From: Palsa-504 sp963739135
Lineage (GTDB): Bacteria; Actinomycetota; Actinomycetes; Streptosporangiales; Streptosporangiaceae
NCBI GenBank assembly: GCA_963739135.1
Contig: CAVTZG010000009.1
Location: 159,770-223,769 of the forward strand
Direction: 5' to 3'
Length of the DNA stretch: 64,000 bases
Under the pieces are notes generated by a model that saw nothing but the letters and a program-made list of their open reading frames with translations, had not been told where the DNA came from and searched no databases. The translations under genes and the position numbers were made by a program. Positions 1-8,131 of the stretch are shown here, one piece after another. The number at the start of each line of letters is the position of its first letter. The first letter of the stretch is position 1.

Positions 1-1
1 G

Positions 2-1069
2 CGGCTGGTCAAGGAAGCCAAGTCCCGGCGGCGCGACCACCACCGGTTCGTACGCCAGTCCGACTTCAAGAGCAAGTCCGGGAGGGCCGACGACGCGATA
101 TGGCGGCAGCGCGCCGAATCTGACCTATTCCGCAGCAAGAGGTGCCTGGCACTGGCGGATCTGCTGCGCGCCCGCGCGGCCCTCATCCCGTACCTGTCGC
201 CCCGGCCAACTGCCGACGGGCTGCGGAAGGCCCTCGCCGACCCGCAGGGCAGGCGCGCCATCGCCGGGATTCTCCGCAGGGCGAAGGGCGAGTCGGTCGG
301 CACCGAGATCGCCGACCTCGCGGTCTGCGGCGCGGTCGCCCCCTACAACGCGATCCTGGGCGGGAAGCTGGTCAGCGTGCTCGCCACCGGCCCTGCGGCG
401 GTCCGCGCCTACCGCGACAAGTACTCCGGTTACGAGAGCGAGATCGCCTCCGCCATGGCCGGTCGCGCCATCCAGCGGCGCGCTAACCTGGTCTTCATCG
501 GGACAACATCCCTGTATGGATCGGGATCCAGCCAGTACAACAGGATCCGGGTGCCCGCTGATGTCCTGGGCGGCACAGACGATGTCCGATTCCGCGAGCT
601 TGGCCGCTCCAAGTCCTACGGCACCTCGCACCTGTCCGCTGAGTCGGTCACCGCCCTGGTCCGCCTCGCCGAGCAGAGCCAGACGGGGGTCCGGGTCAAC
701 AGCATCTTCGGCGAGGGCGTGAACCCCAAGCTCCGCAAGGTCCGCTACGGCCTGGACCTGCTCGGCTGGCCTGCCGGGGAACTGCTCCGGCACGGTCGGC
801 AGCGGATCGTCTACGGGATCAGCCTGGCCGGCAACCTGCTCCCGTACCTCATCGGCGCGGAGGACAAGCCCCGCTACATCTTCCCCACGCGGTCCGGCAA
901 CGACGTCGCCAAGATCTCGGAGTGGTGGATGCAGCGCTGGCTGGCGCGCCGCATCCAGTCAGCTGACGTGCTGGCCGAGGTGGCCCGCCACCACGCTGAC
1001 CGGCCCGTCAACCATGGCGCCCGGGTGCCGCTCCCTCCCTCGGACAAGCCAGACGACGGACTGTTCTGA
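2..1069 (+). CDS. druA: DruA-like protein (DUF4338), 5' end outside window
   Basis: Open from the first bases of the window in frame 2, so the N-terminus is missing; 355 residues are present and the gene ends with TGA. The visible part begins RLVKEAKSRRRDHHRF and contains the run IADLAVCGAVAPYNAILGGK (residues about 100-120), followed by the stretch around NLVFIGTTSLYGSGSSQYNR and later SKSYGTSHLSAESV. These conserved blocks are typical of the DUF4338 family, to which the DruA subunit of the Druantia anti-phage system belongs; its biochemical activity is not established. No druB-E partner is visible in this window, so it may be a solitary DruA or have partners to the left. A strong hairpin follows the stop. 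Confidence 0.85.
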   Translation, partial: RLVKEAKSRRRDHHRFVRQSDFKSKSGRADDAIWRQRAESDLFRSKRCLALADLLRARAALIPYLSPRPTADGLRKALADPQGRRAIAGILRRAKGESVGTEIADLAVCGAVAPYNAILGGKLVSVLATGPAAVRAYRDKYSGYESEIASAMAGRAIQRRANLVFIGTTSLYGSGSSQYNRIRVPADVLGGTDDVRFRELGRSKSYGTSHLSAESVTALVRLAEQSQTGVRVNSIFGEGVNPKLRKVRYGLDLLGWPAGELLRHGRQRIVYGISLAGNLLPYLIGAEDKPRYIFPTRSGNDVAKISEWWMQRWLARRIQSADVLAEVARHHADRPVNHGARVPLPPSDKPDDGLF

Positions 1070-1111
1070 AAGGGTGCCGCAGCAGCACTGCGTCGCGCTG
1101 TTCAGGCGGGT

Positions 1112-1150
1112 CCCGGAGAGCCACAGCTCCTCCTGCTGCGGCTCTCCGGG
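1112..1150. terminator. Bidirectional terminator hairpin
   Basis: A perfect 11-bp inverted repeat, CCCGGAGAGCC and GGCTCTCCGGG, with a 17-base loop lies between the convergent druA-like gene and the sigma-like gene. There is no U-tract, as is common in actinobacterial terminators. Confidence 0.7.
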
Positions 1151-1172
1151 TGCTACCGTCGCTGCCGCCTGC

Positions 1173-1796
1173 TCATCGAAGGATGTCGGAAGCCGGCGCG
1201 GCCCACCGGGAAAGCGCCCGCCGGAGCGTGAACCGGGACACCCCAACGGCCTTGGCCGTCTCGGTGATCGTCAGGCCCTCCACGACCAGGGACAGTGCCC
1301 GGCGCAACCACCCGGACATGTCGTTTGAAACCGCGCCGAGGAACTCTGCGGTTACGATCCAGGACAGGACGAGGTCCTCCACGTACTCGATGCCGTCGTC
1401 CGGCACCACCGCGTCCTGGATCGGCACCGGCGGGATCACGATGCCGGGCTCGCCGTCGGCGTCCCGCTTCGGCCTGCGCGGTGTCCCGGGCAGGGTCTCC
1501 TGCTCACGGACGCCGCGGGCGGCGAGCAGGAGCATCACCCGCAGGTACGCCCACGGGCTCCCGCGGTCGGGGTCGTAGTGGCCCGCTGGGCGGGTCAGCA
1601 GGATCCGGAACATCTCCTGCACGACATCGGCGGCAAGGCCGCGAACCTTCAGGTCGGGGGCGACCTCCCCGGCGATCCTGGCGAGCGGTTCCCCCAGGTC
1701 CCGGGGAAGGGCCTCGCGCGCCTGCGGGTCGCCGACGAGGAAGCCGACGACCAGTTTCCCGGCGCGATCAGGCACATTCTGGGCATGCTGAAGCAC
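1173..1796 (-). CDS. ECF-like RNA polymerase sigma factor
   Basis: 207 residues from a GTG start. A sigma region 2-like segment lies around residues 50-100 (RGLAADVVQEMFRILLTR, then SPWAYLRVMLLLAARGV). A region 4-like helix-turn-helix is at the C-terminus (LTITETAKAVGVSRFTLRRALSRWA). The size and the two-segment layout fit ECF-type sigma factors or sigma-like regulators, but both regions are divergent and the promoter it reads is unknown. No anti-sigma gene is adjacent. It is convergent with the druA-like gene and in tandem with the downstream-facing lsr2. Confidence 0.65.
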   Translation of the reverse strand: MLQHAQNVPDRAGKLVVGFLVGDPQAREALPRDLGEPLARIAGEVAPDLKVRGLAADVVQEMFRILLTRPAGHYDPDRGSPWAYLRVMLLLAARGVREQETLPGTPRRPKRDADGEPGIVIPPVPIQDAVVPDDGIEYVEDLVLSWIVTAEFLGAVSNDMSGWLRRALSLVVEGLTITETAKAVGVSRFTLRRALSRWAAPASDILR

Positions 1797-1961
1797 GCAC
1801 TACCTCCAGTCACTCTGCAACGGCTGGTACTGGAGCCGTTGCAGGTGACCAGGGGGTCGTGGCGGCTCGTGACCGCGCCCGCACCAGCTCTACTTTTCAG
1901 TATCCAACTCGAGGTGATTGAGTGCGGGCACAACACGCCGAGCCCGGGCGCTGCCGTGCTG

Positions 1962-2300
1962 CTACTTGCCTGTAGCCGCCCGGTACTGGGCGAGGATGTC
2001 AGCTGAGACCCGGCCGCGCTCTTTGACCTCAAGCCCCCGCGCTTTGGCCCAGGTGCGTACCTCGGTGTTGCTGATGCTGCTCGCGGGAGTCTTGCGCCCG
2101 TTCTGGCCTGCCCGCCGGACAGTACCGGTCACTCTCCTGCCGGCGTCGATATAGCGAGCCAGGGTCGTCCGCAGTTCCTTAGCGTGGTCCGTGCTCAGGT
2201 CAATCTCGTATTGCGCGCCGTCCAGTCCGAAAGGGACCGTGCCTTCTGCATCGCTGCCATCGAGGTCGTCGATGAGGAAGGTCTGTACTTTCTGGGCCAT
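1962..2300 (-). CDS. lsr2: Lsr2 family nucleoid-associated protein (copy 1)
   Basis: 112 residues, the normal Lsr2 length. The N-terminal dimerisation domain (MAQKVQTFLIDDLDGSDAEGT, then FGLDGAQYEIDLS) is joined by a basic linker to a C-terminal domain ending in the EVRTWAKARGLEVKERGRVSADI stretch. That domain carries the RGR-type AT-hook-like motif that inserts into the minor groove. Lsr2 is known to bind AT-rich DNA and silence horizontally acquired genes. This copy sits in an accessory region and is a paralogue of the Lsr2 at 11.2 kb. The start is supported by CGGAGA seven bases upstream. Confidence 0.97.
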   Translation of the reverse strand: MAQKVQTFLIDDLDGSDAEGTVPFGLDGAQYEIDLSTDHAKELRTTLARYIDAGRRVTGTVRRAGQNGRKTPASSISNTEVRTWAKARGLEVKERGRVSADILAQYRAATGK

Positions 2301-2800
2301 GCGTGTCTCCGTTCTTCCCGGTTCCCGGTATCCGATAGTACGGCATGTGTCATTAGCATGCAGAATTTGATAGCTGCACAGGTGTGAGCGCTGTGAAATT
2401 CCTTGATCTCCCCGATGGCCGGGACCCGGCTCATCCGGACTTGTAAAACGTTCCCGAGTGGGGGAACTATTTCATCCCGGACGGCCTGGCTGCGTGATTT
2501 CCGCGCGGACGCCCGGGTGCGACGAAGGAGTGCTAGCGGATGATCCATGAAATGCCGGCAACCCGGGCCTGCGCGCCCGTGCGCGAGGGGCCGGGTACGC
2601 GCCGGCCCCGGCGGCGTATGCGCGATCCGGCGTGCCGGGCGTCGTAGGGGAAGCGGATGGACGGCAGGGATAATCCCGCGCGGGATCCAGCCGGTCTTGC
2701 CGGAGCCGGGTCAGCCGCAGCGGCAGGAAGCTGGGACAACCCGCCCGCCAGCCGGGCCGGGCTACGGATTCCGCCTTTCATCACGCGGCAGAGACGCGGG
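2301..2800. other. Intergenic region with lsr2 promoter candidate
   Basis: No gene is supported here. On the minus strand a TACTAT hexamer at 2340-2335 lies about 35 bases before the lsr2 start and is a plausible -10 element; a matching -35 is not clear. The segment around 2330-2400 is richer in A/T than its surroundings. 2500-2800 is GC-rich and holds only overlapping spurious frames. Confidence 0.4.
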
Positions 2801-3235
2801 ATGAATGACCGGTGGCCGCTTCAGGACTTCCTCGAACTCGGTGCCCTCGTTAGCGCTGTTCCCTGCGCGCGGCTGCACACCAGGCAAGTGCTATGGGAAT
2901 GGGGAATCGGAAACCTCGGTGACAGCACCGAACTCCTGGTTACCGAGCTGATCACGAATGCGGTCAGGGCTTCCCGTGAAATAACACGGGTCTCTGCGGT
3001 GCGGCTATGGCTGCTGTCCGACTCGGTGCAGATCCTGATTCTCGTATGGGATGCCAGCCCGCAGCCTCCGGTCCTGATGGGCGTAACCGATGAGGCCGAG
3101 CACGGCCGCGGGCTGATGCTTGTGGAGGCTGTTAGCGAGCAGTGGGGCTGGTACTCCCGCGAGGACTGCGACGGGAAATTCGTCTGGGCTATCGCGAGGT
3201 TATGCTCTCGGGTGAGAGCCATCCTGCGGCGGTAA
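2801..3235 (+). CDS. RsbW-like ATP-binding regulatory protein
   Basis: About 144 residues from ATG (MNDRWPLQDFLEL); an earlier in-frame start exists but adds low-complexity sequence. The HATPase_c_2 signature is visible: the N box in LLVTELITNAVRAS (about residues 45-58), the G1 position in LILVWDASPQPP, and the G2 box HGRGLMLVEAVSEQWGW. Proteins of this family act as anti-sigma-factor serine kinases or free-standing regulators with ATPase-like folds. No sigma or anti-anti-sigma partner is adjacent. It is similar in architecture to the gene at 11.5 kb. Confidence 0.8.
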   Translation: MNDRWPLQDFLELGALVSAVPCARLHTRQVLWEWGIGNLGDSTELLVTELITNAVRASREITRVSAVRLWLLSDSVQILILVWDASPQPPVLMGVTDEAEHGRGLMLVEAVSEQWGWYSREDCDGKFVWAIARLCSRVRAILRR

Positions 3236-3292
3236 TAGGTACAGCGCGGGCGCTGAGCCCAAGCACTCCTTGAACGAGCTCGGCTACAGGTT

Positions 3293-3601
3293 CTATAAAA
3301 CATTCGCCGTGCGTGCCAGAGGGGAAAGTCTTTCGTTGCAGACGTGGTAGCCGAGTCCGGGAACCCGGTATACGAGCCCGGCATCCTGAAGGACATGCAG
3401 TGCGTGAGCTGCGGTCTGGCGGGCCACGCCGTGATCTGCGCACAGGCGGGTGATCGAGGGCGTTGCCTGGCCGGGTGCCAGGTCTCCCGCGGTGATGCGC
3501 TCACGCAGTATCGCGGCTATGCGCATGTATGCCCTCGGGTCGGCCCGGTGCCAGTCACGGCGGGTTGCTGCGGTTGCTTGCTCGTTATGGGCTGATACCA
3601 T
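3293..3601 (-). CDS. GntR-type winged-helix regulator
   Basis: 102 residues from ATG (MVSAHNEQATAATRRDW). A GntR winged helix spans about residues 24-90: YMRIAAILRERITAGDLAPG, then PSITRLCADHGVARQTAAHALHVLQDAGLV and the wing YRVPGLGYHV. There is no ligand-binding domain, so this is a stand-alone DNA-binding regulator of the short GntR type common in actinomycetes. The frame continues open upstream into the lysozyme-like pseudogene, but that part has nothing to do with GntR proteins, so the internal start is chosen. Confidence 0.8.
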   Translation of the reverse strand: MVSAHNEQATAATRRDWHRADPRAYMRIAAILRERITAGDLAPGQATPSITRLCADHGVARQTAAHALHVLQDAGLVYRVPGLGYHVCNERLSPLARTANVL

Positions 3602-3649
3602 TCTTTGAGAATACTCGACTAGTGTCGTAAGCTGTAGCGGGTGTTCGGG

Positions 3650-4122
3650 CAGCAGTGACGCGGCCTTGTTCTTTGCGGCGAGTGCATCGTGCAGGCTGCG
3701 GCTTGCCGGGTCGGGTGGCTGCCCACCAGGGACCGGTCGGCGCCGTCGCCGGAAATCAGGACGGCGGCCTCGGCGTTGTCGAGCGGGTCGAGGGTGGCCA
3801 CCGCCGTGACTGCCGTTGATCTGCTGCAGGCCGAAGTCGCCGGTAGGCGAGATCGCGTTTGCATCACCGCTGGAGTCGGCCATGGCAATCTCCGCGGCGG
3901 TGAACGCCGCAGCGGCTGTCCCGCCTGCCTCCTCCCACAGCGCCCCTCAAGCGCGCTGCACGAGAACACGCCGGAAGCGCTGGTGATGGCTGCCGCGGGC
4001 ACGGTGGTCACCGGGCCCGCCTCCGCAGGCCCCGGACCAGGGCAGGCTGGGCTGGACGGGTCCTGCGAGGGGACTAGGTACTGGCAGGTGAACCGCAACT
4101 CCGGCAACGATGTCCTGGTCAC
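3650..4122 (-). pseudogene. Decayed lysozyme-like lytic transglycosylase
   Basis: Remnants of a lysozyme-like transglycosylase domain lie in three successive frames. FSCSALEG is in the first frame. LWEEAGGTAAAAFTAAEIAM, continuing to AISPTGDFGLQQINGSHGG, is in the second. VATLDPLDNAEAAVLISGDG is in the third. Put together they follow the order of a secreted resuscitation/lysozyme-like domain, including the GLxQINGSHG block. An in-frame TGA precedes the second part, and a one-base loss after SHGG moves to the third frame. The catalytic E is visible in TAAEIAMADSSG. This gene is dead or, less likely, affected by several sequencing errors. Confidence 0.7.
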
Positions 4123-4230
4123 GTGGCCGGGCGGCTTGCCCGCTCGGCGAGCTCGGCGTCAACGGCGCTGATGTGCGCGAGGATGGGTCCTCGCTTATCA
4201 GACATCGGCCGTCCTTGTGCGCTGTCGTCG

Positions 4231-5031
4231 TCACATGCCGGGGACGCGGCCCACGCTGGCCAGCACGTGCCCGTTACGGTGGTCCGCCTTAGGCGGCCGC
4301 TTCGGCCAGGTCCGTGCTTCGGTCACGCCGGGCCCGGCCAGTTCCAGCCCGTCGAAGAACGACACGATGCCGGCAGGTGAGTGGTTGTACCAGGTCGCCG
4401 CGGTGTACTCCGCGGCTAGCTGCTTGGCCAGTTCCTCATCCTCGAACCGGGCGCAGGACAGGACCAGGCAGCTGCCCGGTGCCATCAGCGACACGTATCC
4501 GGCGGTCACCGCGCAGGCGGCTTCCGGGTCGAGGAAGTGCACGACTGCGCCGAGGATGACGCATACAGGCCGGCCGGGGTTGATGACAGCCCGCAGGTCC
4601 TGGTGGCCCAGGACGGCCGCTGGGTCACGCAAGTCCGCGTCAACGGCGACTACGCCATCGTCGGTAGCCAGTAGCGCCACGGCATGCGATAGCACTACCG
4701 GGTCGATGTCGACGTAGGCGACCCGGGCTGCGGGCAGGACTGCCCGTGCGGCCTGGTGGACCGACGGAGACGTCGGAAGCCCCGCGCCCAGGTCGATGAA
4801 CTGCTCGATCCCCTGCCGGGCTGCCCAGCCGGCCGCCTCGATGAGGAACGCCCGGTTCTCCCGGGCCAGCGCGGGCAGCAGCGGGTAGAGCTCCACCAGC
4901 CTTTCCGCCTCGGCCCGGTCAGCGGCGAAGTGGTCCTTGCCGCCCAGCCAGTAGTTATAGACCCGCGCCATGTTCGGCACGCTGGTATCGAGCGCAGACG
5001 TCATCGGAACGGGTGCAGGCCGGTACGTCAA
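4231..5031 (-). CDS. SAM-dependent methyltransferase, DUF574/Methyltransf_19
   Basis: 266 residues. The family signature PNMARVYNYWLGGKDHFAADR is near the N-terminus (about residues 19-39). It is followed by FIDLGAGLPTSPSVHQAAR, the SAM-binding loop, and the acidic strand VAYVDIDPVVL. This is a large actinobacterial family of S-adenosylmethionine-dependent methyltransferases whose substrates are mostly unknown. A TTG start at 5031 is preferred because AGGAGA lies six bases upstream; the ATG nine codons later has no ribosome site. No pathway partner is adjacent. Confidence 0.9.
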   Translation of the reverse strand: MTYRPAPVPMTSALDTSVPNMARVYNYWLGGKDHFAADRAEAERLVELYPLLPALARENRAFLIEAAGWAARQGIEQFIDLGAGLPTSPSVHQAARAVLPAARVAYVDIDPVVLSHAVALLATDDGVVAVDADLRDPAAVLGHQDLRAVINPGRPVCVILGAVVHFLDPEAACAVTAGYVSLMAPGSCLVLSCARFEDEELAKQLAAEYTAATWYNHSPAGIVSFFDGLELAGPGVTEARTWPKRPPKADHRNGHVLASVGRVPGM

Positions 5032-5180
5032 TCTGGTCTCCTGTCAGATGCCCGGGCCGCCGCGCGGACAGATCCGGGCAGCGGAAAACAGCGGGCGTCG
5101 TGCTCTGGTCCCGGCGGGGATGCCGTTAACGAGACGCGGGGCTCAGGGGCACCTACCCGGGCCGCGCCGCGGTGGCGCTC

Positions 5181-5195
5181 CCCCTAGCGGAGGGG
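5181..5195 (-). terminator. Small terminator-like hairpin
   Basis: CCCCT-AGCGG-AGGGG forms a 5-bp stem just downstream of the small minus-strand gene ending at 5232, and a further GGGGAAACCCC-type repeat is next to it. Weak but correctly placed. Confidence 0.35.
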
Positions 5196-5231
5196 TTTCC
5201 CCGGCACGCCACCGGACCTGCCTATCCGCTC

Positions 5232-5519
5232 TCATTGCAGTGCCTGCCAGTGCGCCCGGATCTGCTGGTCCAGCCCGTCCGGCGTGTTGCCCGTGAGCAC
5301 CTCGCCGGAGCTGCTGATCGCGCTCCACAGACTGTGCTCCAGGACGCAGAAGCCGTGGTAGCCGCCGTCAGCCCACGCCCGCTTCAGCTCAGCTAGCGCG
5401 GCATCCTCGTCCACCTCGAACACGCCGCGCGGTCGGCTCCGGGATTGCGGCTGCCCGTCGTCGCCGATCTGCCGCCTGGCCTGACCCGCTGGAGCGGCCA
5501 TCTCCGGTGTCTGTTCCAT
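5232..5519 (-). CDS. Small hypothetical protein
   Basis: 95 residues from ATG (MEQTPEMAAPAGQARRQ), chosen because GGGAGG lies eight bases upstream; the frame extends further but without a ribosome site. The N-terminal 35 residues are polar and probably disordered. The C-terminal part has a compact block, VFEVDEDAALAELKRAW then GGYHGFCVLEHSLWSAIS. I do not recognise a family. It lies in the same direction as the XRE-DUF6879 module upstream, but 230 bases away. Confidence 0.5.
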   Translation of the reverse strand: MEQTPEMAAPAGQARRQIGDDGQPQSRSRPRGVFEVDEDAALAELKRAWADGGYHGFCVLEHSLWSAISSSGEVLTGNTPDGLDQQIRAHWQALQ

Positions 5520-5751
5520 GCGCCATGCCTCCCATCTGCATCCAAGTCGTCCAGCACTCGATGGCTCCAGGTGAGTTCGCCGGCAAGTCATGCACTCTGT
5601 GGCGCCTGTCAAGAGCGTAAGCCGCGCCGTGCTCATGGCAAAGAAATGTGCTTGAGATTGCTCGCAAACATCCTGTCTCTGCCAGGTCGCGCACCATCGG
5701 GCAAGCTCCGCGTCCCTGGCGGGGAACCCGGCGTACGGGAGCGGCCGGATA

Positions 5752-6597
5752 TCACTCCGTGTTTGCTGCGAGGTCGGCGAGTACCCGCGTAATGATCGCC
5801 CGCGCCTCAGCGCCGTAGCGCGCCACCTCGGCGAACTGGTCGAAGAGCTTGGTGTAGGCCGCGATCTCGGACGGCTGGGTGAGCTTCAGCACGGCCGTGA
5901 GGTTTTCCACCCGGACCATGCGCTCGCCGTAGACGTAGAAGCCGTGCACCGGAGCGACCGTGTACTGGACCTCGAACGGGATGACACCAAACCGGATAGT
6001 GGTCAGCGTCGACAGCGAAACGAGCCGGTCGAGCTGGCCGGCCATCACCTCGGGCGGGCAGAGAAGGTAACGCAACACCGCCTCGGTGACCACGAAGTGA
6101 AATCGCTTGCCGGTGCGGTAGATCACCTGCTGCCTGTTCATGCGCGCAGCTACGGCGTCATCCACGTCGTCGGGGGCGCCGATGTCCTCCAGGCGCTCGG
6201 CAAACCGGTAGCGGGCGTACTCGGGTGTCTGCAGCAGGCCTGGCACGAACACCGACTCGAAGTTCCGGGTGAGACCGGTCGCCGCCTCGATCTCGGCGAG
6301 TTCTTCCTGGGCGGCCCGCTGGCCGACGCGGAACATCCGCCGGAACTCCAGGTACTGTCCCTCCAGTGAACGCAATGAGGCGACCAGTTCGGCTGCCAGC
6401 TCAGGCCGGGCGCAGGCCACCGACCACGCCTCGATGTCGGCCTCCGACGGAGTCTGCTTGCCGCCCTCGACCTTGGAGACCTTGCTCGGATGCCAGCCCT
6501 GCGACTCCGCGAGTTGGCGACCCGTCAGGTGAGCGTCGCGACGCAACTCGCGGAGCCGAAGGCCGAGCGCTTCCCGTGCCCGCTGGAAATTCGACAC
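5752..6597 (-). CDS. XRE regulator with DUF5753 (Scr1 type)
   Basis: 281 residues from a GTG that directly abuts the TAG of the DUF6879 gene upstream, so the pair is translationally coupled. An XRE helix-turn-helix lies at residues 10-60 (LRELRRDAHLTGRQLAESQ, then HPSKVSKVEGGKQTPSEADI). The DUF5753 domain follows from about residue 95 to the end (FVPGLLQTPEYARY, RMNRQQVIYR, then FGVIPFEVQYTVAP). In actinomycetes these regulators are usually encoded next to a DUF397 or DUF6879 partner and act together with it; here the partner is DUF6879. Confidence 0.95.
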   Translation of the reverse strand: MSNFQRAREALGLRLRELRRDAHLTGRQLAESQGWHPSKVSKVEGGKQTPSEADIEAWSVACARPELAAELVASLRSLEGQYLEFRRMFRVGQRAAQEELAEIEAATGLTRNFESVFVPGLLQTPEYARYRFAERLEDIGAPDDVDDAVAARMNRQQVIYRTGKRFHFVVTEAVLRYLLCPPEVMAGQLDRLVSLSTLTTIRFGVIPFEVQYTVAPVHGFYVYGERMVRVENLTAVLKLTQPSEIAAYTKLFDQFAEVARYGAEARAIITRVLADLAANTE

Positions 6598-7116
6598 CTA
6601 GGAACCGGCGTACTCCGCGTACGGAATCGCGTGATGCCACGCCACGTCGCGGTAGTAACAGTGCCTGACCACGAGCACGGGATCGTCATGGATCTCGGCC
6701 CCGAGCAGGGCATCGTCGTGGCTGAACCGCAAGATGCCCACCTTCGCGGAGTCCATTAGCCAGAAGTCGTAGTCGGGCAAGTCGAGATCCTTCGCCTGGT
6801 CGCGTGGCAGGTAGCGGATGTCCTCGCCCGCAGCGGCGCTGAGCCCTGCCAGGAGGAGCCCGAAGCGGATGTAGTCGGTGTGCGGCTCGGTAACGACGCG
6901 GACCCTGGTCATCCGCTTCCCTTCAGCCGCCCAGCGGCGCTGCAACTCCTCCCAGTCCTCGTACCAGCCACCGATCGACTCGCCGGCCAGGAACCGCCGC
7001 AACGGCTCAGCTTCGCCAGACTCGTTATACCGGTCCCGGACTTCCAGCCGGAATGCAGTGTGCTGGTACCCGCGGACGAATCCTCTGAAGTCCGGGCCCG
7101 TGACAAGTTCCGTCAC
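6598..7116 (-). CDS. DUF6879 family protein
   Basis: 172 residues from GTG with AGGGGTGA just upstream. The family landmarks are VRDRYNESGEAEPLRRFLAG near the N-terminus, VRVVTEPHTDYIRFGLLL in the middle, AGEDIRYLPRDQA, and the C-terminal VVRHCYYRDVAWHHAIPYAEY. The function of DUF6879 is not defined; its constant association with Scr1-type XRE genes suggests a signalling partner. It forms a three-gene unit with the small protein upstream and the XRE regulator downstream. A truncated paralogue is on the other strand at 7.7 kb. Confidence 0.9.
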   Translation of the reverse strand: MTELVTGPDFRGFVRGYQHTAFRLEVRDRYNESGEAEPLRRFLAGESIGGWYEDWEELQRRWAAEGKRMTRVRVVTEPHTDYIRFGLLLAGLSAAAGEDIRYLPRDQAKDLDLPDYDFWLMDSAKVGILRFSHDDALLGAEIHDDPVLVVRHCYYRDVAWHHAIPYAEYAGS

Positions 7117-7119
7117 CCA

Positions 7120-7314
7120 TCACCCCTGAGCGTAACGGAGCAACCCAGCGGGGATCTCCACGTAGAACTCGTCCTCCCGTACGTCGACCAGCCCGGCGAT
7201 GGCTTCCGGGTCGGTGATGCGCTTGCCCTGCACCACGTAGGTGCCACGGTCGGTGGCATACAGTGCCGGGCATCCCTCTTTGCCGGACTCGGTCCCGAGT
7301 AGCCGCAATTGCAT
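7120..7314 (-). CDS. Small conserved protein of the XRE-DUF6879 module
   Basis: 64 residues from ATG (MQLRLLGTESGKEGCPALY). The conserved part is CPALYATDRGTYVVQGKRITDPEAI followed by FYVEIPAGLLRYAQG. It is three bases from the next gene and so is the first member of the three-gene operon. A frameshifted paralogue (PALYRTDRESWIVQGWAVTD) lies divergently 175 bases away, which supports both as real genes. Function unknown; it is probably a partner or antitoxin-like subunit of the regulator module by context only. Confidence 0.75.
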   Translation of the reverse strand: MQLRLLGTESGKEGCPALYATDRGTYVVQGKRITDPEAIAGLVDVREDEFYVEIPAGLLRYAQG

Positions 7315-7488
7315 GCGGGCCTTCCCTTCTAGATTGCTGGAATAACCACTTATGATGCTGCGAGATGCGGCGGATTTCGTCAAGGGCAGACTTATCTCAC
7401 CTGTGAAGCACCACGGCACTACGCATACCGGGCAGTCAATCGATGACACCAGGGCAAGCTCCGGCAAGTCCCGGGAGGAGAGCCGGAA

Positions 7489-7692
7489 CATGGAACTGAC
7501 CTTCGTCGCGAAGGACCCTGACTCGTGCCTGACGGCTCTCCAGCCTTGTACCGCACGGACCGCGAGTCGTGGATCGTGCAAGGCTGGGCAGTCACCGACC
7601 CTGCAGCGCTGGCCGCTCTGAACCTCCCGGAGGGCGAGACATGCGTTGAGATACCCGACCGTCTGATCCCGTACTTCCAGACCCGAACCTGA
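7489..7692 (+). pseudogene. Frameshifted paralogue of the small module protein
   Basis: Starts MELTFVAKDPDS with GGGAGGAGAG upstream. It then changes frame at about 7530, after which the homologous part reads DGSPALYRTDRESWIVQGWA and ends PDRLIPYFQTRT at 7692. Two extra bases (TG) after the DPDS codons explain the shift. The stop overlaps the ATG of the next gene (TGATG), the layout of the intact module on the other strand. Unshifted translation ends early at 7621. Confidence 0.65.
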
Positions 7693-8131
7693 TGCGCACT
7701 TCCAGCCTTGATGAACTGCGCCAGCTCTGCCGCGGCATCCGGAAGTCGTTCGTGCACCTGGAAACACGTGACTCCTACGGCGCCGAGACTGAACTTCCGC
7801 ATCTGGCCAGATGGCGCCGCGGCGAGCCCGACGACTACGCCTGGCTGGAACGGTGGCTGGAGATGCTCCGCGGGCACCGCACCGCAGGCCGCACCTGCCG
7901 CCGCGCCCGGGTGGTGTCCGAACCGCTGAGCGAGTACCAGCAGTGGGTGCTCAGCTCCGCTGCCCTGTTCGCCGGCGCAGGCGAGGACATCGGCTACGTG
8001 CCGCGTCCACGGCTGACCATGACATCGCTGCCGGGCAGCGGGGACTTCTACGTCTTCGACGACACCCTGGTCATGTTCCTGCACTACGCCGGGAACGGCA
8101 CCAACACCGCATTCGAGATCACTGACGAGCC
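7692..8131 (+). pseudogene. DUF6879 protein, C-terminus lost at a junction
   Basis: About 146 residues align with the intact DUF6879 at 6.6-7.1 kb: LETRDSYGAETELPHLARW, RARVVSEPLSEYQQWVLSS, AGAGEDIGYVP and FEITDEP. At about 8122-8131 the homology stops and the sequence switches, in another frame, to an NCS1 permease. The open frame runs on to 8273 but the tail is only the permease read out of frame. It is therefore a 3'-truncated copy whose last 25-30 residues, including the conserved HCxYRD block, are gone. Confidence 0.75.
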
